DNA of 40,149 bases from UBA5078 sp041175045 (GTDB lineage Bacteria > Pseudomonadota > Gammaproteobacteria > Pseudomonadales > Pseudohongiellaceae), in assembly GCA_041175045.1 (NCBI GenBank), contig JBEDFR010000156.1, forward strand, positions 1 to 40,149, given 5' to 3'. This document shows positions 1 to 7,217 of this stretch, one piece after another (position 1 is the stretch's first letter; every line of letters begins with the position of its first letter). The notes under the pieces are model-generated. The model made no database searches, was not told the origin of the DNA, and worked only from the letters and a program-made list of their open reading frames with translations. The position numbers and the translations under genes are program-made.

Positions 1-727
1 GAAAAAAACAAGTCGGCACCCTAGTGAAAACGGGCACTTATTGCAAACTATTATCATTTGGGAGCGCAAAAATCACATTCCCGCCACAGTGTGTTACAAA
101 ACTACGCAAGCTAGTAAAACTTCGCGCTGGTGCAGAAAAATGGCGAGTTTGTCCTGTCACGCTCCAAGGCATCAGTCTGATAAGAACTTTGCTAAGGCTG
201 CCCTTGAAGATGATGTTCCGTTCAGGGGGCTCTACCGGAAGCCTTTCGCATTCATGCCGCCGCATGGCGGGTCTGGTCAACAACCGCACCCCGATGGCCG
301 TCAATCCTTGCACCTCCCAGAACATACCAATCATCGACAAGCCCGCGTACAACTGCAGAATCGTCCAGCAGTTCGCCCTCATGACCGTGGTCTGAGGCAT
401 CGTCAGGATATTGGTCGGCGCCCTCTTCGCAGCGCAGCTTGCCTGTACGGCATTGACCTTCGACACCGCCTGACCAAGCTTGGACCGATTGCGCCCGCTG
501 CCCACCGCTGCGGTGATCTTCGCCTTGGAGGGGGCTGATGACGGCCTCGCTGTTCATCCTCCATACCGGCATTCCCATCGCCTACGTCATGCCAGGCGAG
601 AAGGGCTTGCTGTTTGCCAGCGCTTCTGTGGCCATCGGGCTGGTGCTCACCGTTGCCCTGCCAGCGGCAAGGGTCATACCATGGGAAACGGGCGCGATGC
701 CCTAATTCACTGACGCATGAGGTCCGG
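1..727. other. Region without a convincing gene
   Basis: Open frames exist on both strands here, but none has a recognisable domain, a convincing ribosome binding site or normal codon use. The first 130 bases are richer in A and T than the rest. A plus-strand frame after a stop at about 395 reads a short hydrophobic stretch (RILVGALFAAQLACTAL) and then stops again near 465. A second hydrophobic stretch follows in another frame from 538. This pattern would fit a decayed membrane-protein gene, but I do not recognise the family and cannot prove decay. Confidence 0.4.
538..705 (+). CDS. Possible 55-residue small membrane protein
   Basis: A short frame begins with ATG at 538 and is preceded by a strong GGAGG (about 528-532) at suitable spacing. 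The product reads MTASLFILHTGIPIAYVMPG at its start and has a second hydrophobic stretch (LLFASASVAIGLVLTVAL), so one or two membrane segments are possible. It ends 22 bases before the DUF1857 gene and could be co-transcribed with it. An in-frame stop at 514-516 rules out a longer version. I recognise no family. It may be a real small protein or the tail of a decayed membrane-protein gene, given hydrophobic fragments in other frames just upstream. Confidence 0.25.
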   Translation: MTASLFILHTGIPIAYVMPGEKGLLFASASVAIGLVLTVALPAARVIPWETGAMP

Positions 728-1216
728 ATGCCACGGCTCGAGTTCGAACACATCATCCAGGTCAACGACCCTCGGCAGCCGCATCTGCCGACGATGACAC
801 GCACCCAGCTGTGGGAAGGCCTTGTGTTCCGTACCCGCTACCCGGGCCATTTCAATCCAAGCCTGAGCACGAGCCTGCAACAGATCAGTGCCACGAAATT
901 CGTTCGTCACCTGCGTTTTGGCGAGGACAGCCTGCGCGATGTGGTAAGTCTGCGACCGGAGCAGGAGATCGAGACACGGACCGTTGGCGTGGTCGGGCAG
1001 ATGTTCGCTCACAGCATCACCCGCATCGAGGAGCCGGCCCCCGGCCATCTGGTCGTGCGCTTCTTCTATTGTCGCGACTCGAGCAATGAATCGGGGGGGC
1101 TGGATGTCGACAGTTATCTCAAGGAAGCCTATTTGCAGAATGACCGCGATGCGATCGCAGAACTGCGCCGGTTTGCGCTCGAAGGCTTGCCAGGGTCCGG
1201 CTCATGGCTCCAGTGA
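728..1216 (+). CDS. DUF1857 (AtaL-like, SRPBCC-fold) protein
   Basis: The 162-residue product matches the pattern I know for the DUF1857/AtaL-like family: an opening F-E-H-I-I-Q-V-N-D-P with H-L-P-T and L-W-x-G-L motifs, a middle strand pair ending in R-H-L-R-F-G, and a C-terminal helix rich in acidic residues (about 125-155). Such proteins have the START/SRPBCC helix-grip fold, which makes a cavity for a hydrophobic ligand. No enzymatic role is established for bacterial members. No signal peptide is visible, so it should be cytoplasmic. ATG at 728 was chosen because a GAGG lies five bases upstream and the family starts here. An in-frame extension to 614 lacks support. Its last 15 bases overlap the end of the convergent lipoprotein gene. 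Confidence 0.8.
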   Translation: MPRLEFEHIIQVNDPRQPHLPTMTRTQLWEGLVFRTRYPGHFNPSLSTSLQQISATKFVRHLRFGEDSLRDVVSLRPEQEIETRTVGVVGQMFAHSITRIEEPAPGHLVVRFFYCRDSSNESGGLDVDSYLKEAYLQNDRDAIAELRRFALEGLPGSGSWLQ

Positions 1217-1729
1217 GACGCCCAGGGCCAGCGTGTAACGCTGCTCGTCGACGTGTTCCGGCGACAGCCTGGCGCTGAGCAACTCAGCCACGTCCTGCCG
1301 GATCATGGCCACAGCCGCCACGCGGTACTCCCGCGTGAAGTCCGCCTGCATGACGCCGCCCCAGAGGCTCAGCATGGCCGTGTCGATGCGCCGCACCTGA
1401 TTGTCCTTGGCCCACTCGCCGGAGATGGCCTGGCCCAGCGCCCTGAGCTGTCGGGACAAGGCCGCATGATCGGGAGCCGGCAGATCCACAAGCACCGATT
1501 CGGCAATCGCATTCCAGCCCAGCGCCATGAACTCCGAGCCTTCATAGAAGCGCAGCACCCATTCAAGATACTGCTGTCGGGTCTGCAACGCCTGATTGGG
1601 AATGTCAGCTGCGTAAACGCGCAGGAAATGGGACTGAGGCGGCAGATGGGCTGGCCAGGCGGCCGGCCCAGCTCGTTGGGCACAGGCGCTCAGCAGAACA
1701 CTCAAGAACAGCACTGACAACAAACGCAT
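1202..1729 (-). CDS. Small putative lipoprotein, function unknown
   Basis: The 175-residue product starts with a typical lipoprotein signal: MRLL, a hydrophobic core, and a lipobox LSAC with the cysteine at residue 16. Residue +2 after the cysteine is Ala, so outer-membrane sorting would be expected. The mature part is mostly helical in appearance (for example QYLEWVLRFYEGSEFMALGW), with no motif I recognise and no further cysteines. It converges on the DUF1857 gene with a 15-base overlap of the two coding ends. No good ribosome binding site precedes the ATG at 1729, but the lipobox fixes the start well. Function is unknown. Confidence 0.65.
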   Translation of the reverse strand: MRLLSVLFLSVLLSACAQRAGPAAWPAHLPPQSHFLRVYAADIPNQALQTRQQYLEWVLRFYEGSEFMALGWNAIAESVLVDLPAPDHAALSRQLRALGQAISGEWAKDNQVRRIDTAMLSLWGGVMQADFTREYRVAAVAMIRQDVAELLSARLSPEHVDEQRYTLALGVSLEP

Positions 1730-1760
1730 GGATTCGGCCAGACGGAAGAATACCGCTGCA

Positions 1761-2271
1761 TCATAGCAAAGCGAGTCGGACTCGCCAGCCCTGCCAGCAG
1801 GATTCGATGATTCCCAGCCGAATCGCTTCGAGCGTCAGCTCGACCCGATTGCTCACCTCGAGCCTGGCAAAGATCCACTTCACGTAACCCTTGATGGTAT
1901 CCGGAGAAATCGCGAGGGAAATGGCAGTGTCCTCGACGCTGCAGTCATTGCCGATCACATCGATCTTGGGGTGCACAAGGGCGGTGTTGGGCTCTTTCCA
2001 TTGCGCGCTCAGAGACAACAAACCGGGGCAGATAGCCCACCGGGCCCCGGAGAGGCTGCGACAGGCGGCGCCCGGAGTGAATATCCCGAATCAGTCCTTG
2101 ACTGGCTCTCTGAACGACATCCAGGAAGAAACCGAGTGTCGACTGCGTGGTTCCGGGCACGAGGGCCCCTGGTAGCAAACCAGCCGGGTGCCGTCGCTGA
2201 TCATTCCTGTGACATGCTGCCACGCAAGCCTGTCGTTTCATCTGCTCAGGCCGACTTTCTCCCTTCTTCAA
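1761..2271 (-). pseudogene. LuxR-type regulator remnant, frameshifted
   Basis: The 3' part (1761-2021) encodes a clear LuxR/FixJ-type DNA-binding helix-turn-helix: about 25 residues before the end of the domain it reads AISLAISPDTIKGYVKWIFA, followed by RLEVSNRVELTLEAIRLGII. The usual opening of the domain is missing or garbled. In the adjacent minus frame (about 2020-2271) the residues resemble the end of a response-regulator receiver and linker (LIRDIHSGRRLSQPLRG, then GYLPRF). This suggests a frameshift close to 2021-2030. No intact receiver domain with phospho-acceptor aspartate is visible upstream. I read this as a decayed response regulator. A short stand-alone HTH protein starting near 2021 is the alternative. 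Confidence 0.5.
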
Positions 2272-2284
2272 AGTGCATCAATCT

Positions 2285-2301
2285 TGTTACCTGATGTAAC
2301 A
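2285..2301. promoter_or_regulatory. 17-bp palindrome upstream of fadJ, probable operator
   Basis: The sequence TGTTACctgatGTAACA is a perfect inverted repeat with 6-bp arms and a 5-bp spacer. It lies 109 bases before the fadJ start, in the only intergenic space ahead of the two-gene operon. Size and symmetry fit a dimeric repressor such as a TetR or GntR family member. The sequence does not match the E. coli FadR or Pseudomonas PsrA consensus as I remember them. It is also too short-stemmed and lacks the T-run expected for a terminator. Confidence 0.45.
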
Positions 2302-2409
2302 CTTCCCCACATTTTCGCGGTTGTCATGCCTTGGGAAAGCTGCTTGAATCCGTCGCAAGTGACCCGACCGACCCTCCTCGGAGACTCAACAACCGGGGAA
2401 TTATCCGGC

Positions 2410-4422
2410 ATGATCAACGAGCATAACCTGTCCATGAAAGATCAGCTTCCCCACTGTCAGCACTGGCGCCTCGAGCGCGACAGTGACGACATTCTCTGGC
2501 TTTTCCTGGATCGTCATGGCGAGTCGGTGAATGCCCTGTCTGCCCAGGTGCTGAGGGAGCTTGAAACCATCATCGCCAGTGCCGAACGCAATCTGCCTGC
2601 AGGACTCGCCATTCTCTCGGGCAAGACCACGGGCTTTGTGCTGGGTGCCGATATCCGCGAGTTCGGCAGTTTCACCGATGCCACTTCCGTCTCTGCCTCC
2701 ATTCGCGATGTGCACGCCATCTTCTCCCGCCTCGAAGCCCTGCGCTGCCCCACGGTGGCAGCCTTCGAAGGCTATTGCCTGGGCGGCGGACTGGAACTCG
2801 CTCTGGCCTGCCACTACCGCATTGCCCGCGACATCCCAGCCACCCGCATCGGCTTTCCGGAAGTGCAGCTGGGGATCTTCCCGGGCTTCGGTGGCTCGGC
2901 ACGCTCGGTCAGCCTGATCGGCGGCATCAAGGCCATGGAGCTGATGCTCACCGCACGCCAGCTCAATGCCAGACAGGCACGAGCGGCAGGCCTGGTGGAT
3001 GAAGTCATCGGCCGGCATGAAGAACTCTACTGGGCCGCGCGTCGCGCCATCCTGAGCAAGCGTCGCAGTCGCGGCCCCGCCCTGCTGGCCAGACTCAGCA
3101 ATCTCACCCCGGCCCGGCGCCTGCTGGCACAGCAGATGCGCAAGCAGACAGCCGCGCGTGCACGAGCCGAGCACTATCCTGCGCCGTTTCGGCTGATCGA
3201 CACCTTCGAGCGCTACGGCGGCGACCGTGTCGCCATGATGGCGGCCGAGGCTGAAGCTGTCGGACAACTGATGGTGACACCACAGGCTGCCGGCCTGCGC
3301 CGCGTGTTCGGCCTGATGGAACGACTCAAGCGCGAAGGCCGGCAGAGCGACTTCCGTGCACGACGCGTGCATGTGGTCGGTGCTGGCGTCATGGGCGGCG
3401 ACATCGCGGCCTGGTGCGTGCTGCAGGGGCTCGAGGTGACACTGCAGGACCGTGAGATGAAATTCATCGAGCCCGCCCTCAAGCGTGCCGAGACACTGTT
3501 GCGCAAGAAGCGCCTGGAGCCGGCGGCAGTGAAGGCCGCTCTGGCACGCCTGCAGCCGGATATCGACGGCAGCGCGGTTGGCAAGGCGGACGTGGTGATC
3601 GAAGTGATCGTCGAGCGACTCGATGCCAAGCAGGCCTTGCTTGCCGACCTCGAACCGCGACTGCGTCCCGATGCCATTCTTGCCACCAATACCTCCTCCA
3701 TCCCGCTCGAAGCCATTGCCTCCGCCCTGCAGGACCCTTCCCGCCTGATCGGGCTGCACTTCTTCAATCCCGTGGCCAGGATGCCGCTGGTGGAAGTCGT
3801 GCGCGGCGAGCGCAGCAATGAGGAAGCCCTGCGCCGCGCTGCAGCCTTCTGCGGCCAGATCAATCGCTACCCGCTGCCGGTCAAGAGCAGCCCGGGCTTT
3901 CTGGTGAACCGTATCCTGGCACCTTACATGCTCGAGGCCATGGTCATGCACGGCGAGGGCATTGCACTGGAGGCGATCGATGCCGCCGCCGAAGACTTCG
4001 GGATGCCCATGGGGCCGGTGGAGTTGGCGGACACGGTGGGGCTGGACGTGTGCCTCATGGTAACCGGCACCCTGCAGAGTGCTGACGACGAGCGAGTGAC
4101 GAAGGCCACCGAAACCTTGGGCAACCTGGTCAAGTCAGGCTATCTCGGCCGCAAGTCCGGCAAGGGCTTCTATGCATGGTCGAAAGAAAAACCTGTCAAG
4201 CTGCGAGAGAAGGCTGTCGGACATGACCTCGTCGCACTCGGCGAGCGATTGATCGGGGTATATACCGCAGAATGCGAAGCCGCCCTGCGTGACGGTATCG
4301 TCGCGGATGCCGACCTGCTAGACGCGGGCATGATCTTCGGTACAGGTTTCGCGCCTTTCCGCGGCGGCCCGTTGCATTACCTGAAAACCACAGTGTCCAC
4401 AGCAAAGACGGGAGCGGCCTGA
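2410..4422 (+). CDS. fadJ: Enoyl-CoA hydratase / 3-hydroxyacyl-CoA dehydrogenase (FadJ-like)
   Basis: This bifunctional beta-oxidation alpha subunit would hydrate trans-2-enoyl-CoA and oxidise the resulting 3-hydroxyacyl-CoA with NAD+ in the cytoplasm. The N-terminal crotonase domain (about 20-210) shows GYCLGGGLELALA, with the catalytic glutamates at about E129 and E151 (GFPEVQLGIFPGFGG). The dehydrogenase domain (about 318-600) has the NAD-binding GAGVMGGDIAAW from G324 and the signature GLHFFNPVARMPLVEVV, with catalytic His at 450. A C-terminal domain (FLVNRILAPYMLEAM onward) completes it. ATG at 2410 gives 670 residues, near the 714 of E. coli FadJ, and has GGGGA about ten bases upstream. 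An in-frame extension to 2188 is non-homologous. The thiolase gene follows after one base, so the pair is one operon. Confidence 0.93.
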   Translation: MINEHNLSMKDQLPHCQHWRLERDSDDILWLFLDRHGESVNALSAQVLRELETIIASAERNLPAGLAILSGKTTGFVLGADIREFGSFTDATSVSASIRDVHAIFSRLEALRCPTVAAFEGYCLGGGLELALACHYRIARDIPATRIGFPEVQLGIFPGFGGSARSVSLIGGIKAMELMLTARQLNARQARAAGLVDEVIGRHEELYWAARRAILSKRRSRGPALLARLSNLTPARRLLAQQMRKQTAARARAEHYPAPFRLIDTFERYGGDRVAMMAAEAEAVGQLMVTPQAAGLRRVFGLMERLKREGRQSDFRARRVHVVGAGVMGGDIAAWCVLQGLEVTLQDREMKFIEPALKRAETLLRKKRLEPAAVKAALARLQPDIDGSAVGKADVVIEVIVERLDAKQALLADLEPRLRPDAILATNTSSIPLEAIASALQDPSRLIGLHFFNPVARMPLVEVVRGERSNEEALRRAAAFCGQINRYPLPVKSSPGFLVNRILAPYMLEAMVMHGEGIALEAIDAAAEDFGMPMGPVELADTVGLDVCLMVTGTLQSADDERVTKATETLGNLVKSGYLGRKSGKGFYAWSKEKPVKLREKAVGHDLVALGERLIGVYTAECEAALRDGIVADADLLDAGMIFGTGFAPFRGGPLHYLKTTVSTAKTGAA

Positions 4423-4423
4423 C

Positions 4424-5716
4424 ATGAACACCCTGCGCCGCGTTGCCATCATCGGCGGGACTCGAATCCCCTTCTGTCGCTCCAACACCGCCTATGGCGA
4501 TCTGAGCAATCTGGACATGCTCGCCGATACGCTGCAGGCACTGGTCAAGCAGTACAAGCTGGCAGGGAGAAAGATCGATGACGTGATCGCCGGCGCGGTC
4601 ACCACGCATTCACGAGACTGGAATCTGGCACGCGAAGCGGTGTTGAGTTCCGGCCTGTCGCCGCGTACGCCGGGTACCACGCTGCAGATGGCCTGCGGCA
4701 CTTCGCTGCACGCCGCCATGCTGCTGGGCGCGCGCATTGCCAGCGGGCAGATCGACTGCGCGATAGCAGCCGGCACGGACACCACGAGCGACGTCCCCCT
4801 CGTTTTCCAGCGACGTTTCGCCCGGCGCCTCGTAGCCCTGAGTCAGGCCCGCGACCTGAAGTCGCGCCTGCGCGCCTTCAAGGGATTCCGCCTGAGCGAA
4901 CTGGCGCCACAGGCACCCGGCAATGCCGAGCCGCGTACAGGACTGTCCATGGGAGAGCATTGCGAGTTGATGGCCCGGCAGTGGGGCATCAGCCGCGAAG
5001 AGCAGGACCTGCTGGCGCTCGAGAGTCATCTCAAGGCTGCCGCAGCATGGACCGACGGCTTCTTCGACCAATTGGTGACGCCCTACAACGGCGTGGCACG
5101 CGACAACAATCTGCGTCTCGACAGCACGCTGGAAAAACTGGCCACCTTGAAACCGGCATTCGACCGCAGTAGCAGCGGCACGCTGACGGCCGGCAACAGC
5201 ACTCCGCTGACTGATGGTGCTGCCGCTGTTTTGCTGGCCAGTGAAGACTACGCGCACAAGCACGATCTCCCCGTGCAAGCCTGGCTTCTGGGTGCGCGCA
5301 TATCCGCAGTGGATTACGTCAAGGGCGAAGGGTTGCTGATGGCACCCACGATTGCCGTGAGCGAGCTTCTGCAAAGTGCCGGTCTTGCGCTGCAGGACTT
5401 CGATTACTACGAGATTCATGAAGCCTTCGCCGCGCAGGTTCTCTGCACACTCAAGGCCTGGGAAGACGAAGACTACTGCCGCGATGTGCTCGGTCTCAAA
5501 ACGCCGCTGGGCAGCATAGAGCGCGCAAGACTGAATGTAAAAGGCAGCTCACTCGCCGTTGGACATCCGTTTGCGGCAACAGGAGCGCGGGTGATCGCAA
5601 CGCTGGGCAAGCTGCTGGAGTCCGATCCTAAGGCCCGGGGACTGATTTCCGTGTGCACGGCAGGCGGCATGGGAGCAGCGGCGATCCTCGCCGGTATGCA
5701 ATGCGAGATTAATTGA
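4424..5716 (+). CDS. fadI: Acetyl-CoA C-acyltransferase (FadI-like thiolase)
   Basis: The 430-residue product is a thiolase that would cleave 3-ketoacyl-CoA to acetyl-CoA and a shortened acyl-CoA, completing each beta-oxidation turn with the upstream FadJ-like protein. It carries the nucleophilic cysteine C91 in MACGTSLHA, the catalytic EIHEAFA (H332), SLAVGHPFAATGAR (H381) and the second active-site cysteine C411 in SVCTAGGMGAA. Length is very close to E. coli FadI (436). The start lies one base after the fadJ stop, with GGAG nine bases before it, so translation is probably coupled. The gene order dehydrogenase then thiolase is the reverse of E. coli fadIJ. Sequence features do not tell me the preferred chain length. 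Confidence 0.93.
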   Translation: MNTLRRVAIIGGTRIPFCRSNTAYGDLSNLDMLADTLQALVKQYKLAGRKIDDVIAGAVTTHSRDWNLAREAVLSSGLSPRTPGTTLQMACGTSLHAAMLLGARIASGQIDCAIAAGTDTTSDVPLVFQRRFARRLVALSQARDLKSRLRAFKGFRLSELAPQAPGNAEPRTGLSMGEHCELMARQWGISREEQDLLALESHLKAAAAWTDGFFDQLVTPYNGVARDNNLRLDSTLEKLATLKPAFDRSSSGTLTAGNSTPLTDGAAAVLLASEDYAHKHDLPVQAWLLGARISAVDYVKGEGLLMAPTIAVSELLQSAGLALQDFDYYEIHEAFAAQVLCTLKAWEDEDYCRDVLGLKTPLGSIERARLNVKGSSLAVGHPFAATGARVIATLGKLLESDPKARGLISVCTAGGMGAAAILAGMQCEIN

Positions 5717-6102
5717 TATAGATCAGCAAAACAGCGTTTAGCAGACCCCTGCCCTTTGAATCAAGAGCAGCTCTATTGCTAAATTCACCGGCATTTCGCC
5801 GGCATAAACGCAACAATTTTTGCATGACAGCAGGACCGCTGAATCGCACAAAGAGGCGAGGGCGCAGCAGTACTCAGAAAGAAAAGGAACGTCGATCTGA
5901 TTTGGAAGGCAGGTACTCGCATCACGGAGTTGGTGCTGTTTCCGGCCGACAAATCCAGTCTCGCCAGGAACTTCTGCAGGGGCAGAGTGACGAGCTGGAG
6001 TAGTAAATCGTTTGACCTTGCGGGAAGGCTAAAGTCCTGATTCAATTGGGCGCCTGAATTTCAGCCTTAAAAATAATGTCACTGGTAATGGGAGTAATTT
6101 CA
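5717..6102. other. Intergenic region, no gene seen
   Basis: No convincing gene lies here. A 75-codon frame at 5776-6003 is very basic, has no ribosome binding site and no family resemblance. The only structures I see are a short hairpin CCGGC-atttc-GCCGG at 5788-5802, which has no adjacent T-run, and a weak TGAT/ATCA stem just after the fadI stop. The promoter of the following secreted-protein gene is presumably here, but I could not find a convincing -35/-10 pair: TTGACC at 6012-6017 lacks a well-spaced -10. A GGGAG at 6090-6094 serves the next gene. Confidence 0.5.
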
Positions 6103-7044
6103 ATGAAGAAGAACCTGAGGACTGTATTCGGTCTGGTGGTGGGGGCTATCCTCGTCGCGGCCAGTATTGTTCCTGTACACGCGCAGCAACTGCCGACGAT
6201 TTCGCGTCCTCTCGGACTGCGTGCGCCGGTTGGCCTTCCGGTCATTCCGATTTTCGAAGGCGCCTACGAAAATGAGGACGGCTCTGTAAGCTACTCTTTC
6301 GGCTATCTAAACCGCAACACAGGTGAGGCAGTCGAGATCCCGCTGGGCCCGAACAATCGCATAGAGCCGGCAGAATTCAGCGGAATGCAGCCAGCGCGTT
6401 TTGAAACCAGCCGCAACACCGGGGTATTCACCGTGACAGTGCCTGCATCCATGCGCGACGGCGAAGTCTGGTGGTACATCAAAACGGGTCAGCATGAAGA
6501 GCTTAAGGTCCCTGGTCGTCGTGGCCGCCTGGGTTACACCCTGGACAAGAAGCCACGTCCTGCGGGCTCCGTCGCTCCGCTTGTTGCCTTCACAGCCGAC
6601 GGTCCGAAAGCACAGGACCCGATGGGCATGGTTGCTGACAATGCGCTGACAGTAAAAGCCGGCTCTCCGGTCACATTCACAGTGCACGTGGAAGACCCCT
6701 CCGTACGCGACATGACCGACCCGCGCAACATAAAGGGCATTCCTGTCCGTGTGTCCTGGTACAAGCACCAAGGCGAAGGCCAAGTTACCTGGGAGCGCCA
6801 TCCTTCTTCCGAGGCACCACCCGAGTTGTCCGAACTGGCAAGAGCGCGTGGTGCACAGCAAGCAGGACCGGATGAGACCCAGCTAAGCACAGGTAGTGGC
6901 GTCGCAAGCGTTATCGCGACGTTCTCTCAACCTGGCGAATACATGATCAGAACCATGGCCGACAACTGGGATGCTACCGACAGTACAGAGGCTGACCAGT
7001 GCTGCTGGACAAACGTCTATCAGCGCGTTACCGTGACTCCGTAA
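6103..7044 (+). CDS. Secreted beta-rich protein, function unknown
   Basis: The 313-residue product has a clear Sec signal peptide (MKKNLRTVFGLVVGAILVAA, cleavage probably after VHAQ near residue 28). The mature protein is rich in short alternating strands, for example DGSVSYSFGYLNRNTGE at the start and TFSQPGEYMIRTMADNW near the end, which suggests two immunoglobulin-like beta-sandwich domains (about 30-135 and 160-313). A paired-cysteine DQCCWTNVYQ lies close to the C-terminus. I do not recognise a named family. ATG at 6103 was chosen for its GGGAG and signal peptide. It sits ahead of the cytochrome c-copper monooxygenase gene, separated by a strong terminator, so the two are neighbours but perhaps not always co-transcribed. 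A role with that enzyme is only suggested by position. Confidence 0.75.
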   Translation: MKKNLRTVFGLVVGAILVAASIVPVHAQQLPTISRPLGLRAPVGLPVIPIFEGAYENEDGSVSYSFGYLNRNTGEAVEIPLGPNNRIEPAEFSGMQPARFETSRNTGVFTVTVPASMRDGEVWWYIKTGQHEELKVPGRRGRLGYTLDKKPRPAGSVAPLVAFTADGPKAQDPMGMVADNALTVKAGSPVTFTVHVEDPSVRDMTDPRNIKGIPVRVSWYKHQGEGQVTWERHPSSEAPPELSELARARGAQQAGPDETQLSTGSGVASVIATFSQPGEYMIRTMADNWDATDSTEADQCCWTNVYQRVTVTP

Positions 7045-7082
7045 CCGACAATTTTCCCTGTCGATTCAAAGAGCAAGAAAAA

Positions 7083-7116
7083 CAAATAAAAGCCTGAGAA
7101 ATCAGGCTTTTATTTG
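7083..7116 (+). terminator. Rho-independent terminator after the secreted-protein gene
   Basis: A perfect 15-bp stem (CAAATAAAAGCCTGA, loop GAAA, TCAGGCTTTTATTTG) lies 39 bases after the stop at 7044. The A-rich and T-rich flanks are part of the symmetry, so it could work in both directions. It should end or reduce transcription before the monooxygenase gene at 7218. Confidence 0.9.
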
Positions 7117-7217
7117 TGCGTCACAAATAGTTGCACAAAGTGATATTCAAGAGTGGACAAGCGCCCACAGGAGTTTTAGATTGCGGCGACTGCTCACCCA
7201 TTTACGAGGAGAGGATC

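Noticed and set aside
24..505. Overlapping open frames of 120-165 codons at the window start
   Set aside because: Frames on both strands look equally random, with no start signals or domains.
2401..3951. Long minus-strand open frame opposite fadJ
   Set aside because: The plus strand carries fadJ with all catalytic motifs; the antisense product has no recognisable family and unusual His/Gln content.
5788..5802. Short CCGGC/GCCGG hairpin as fadI terminator
   Set aside because: The stem is only five pairs and no T-run follows directly.
5776..6003. 75-codon basic open frame after fadI
   Set aside because: There is no ribosome binding site, no family resemblance and a composition typical of non-coding sequence.
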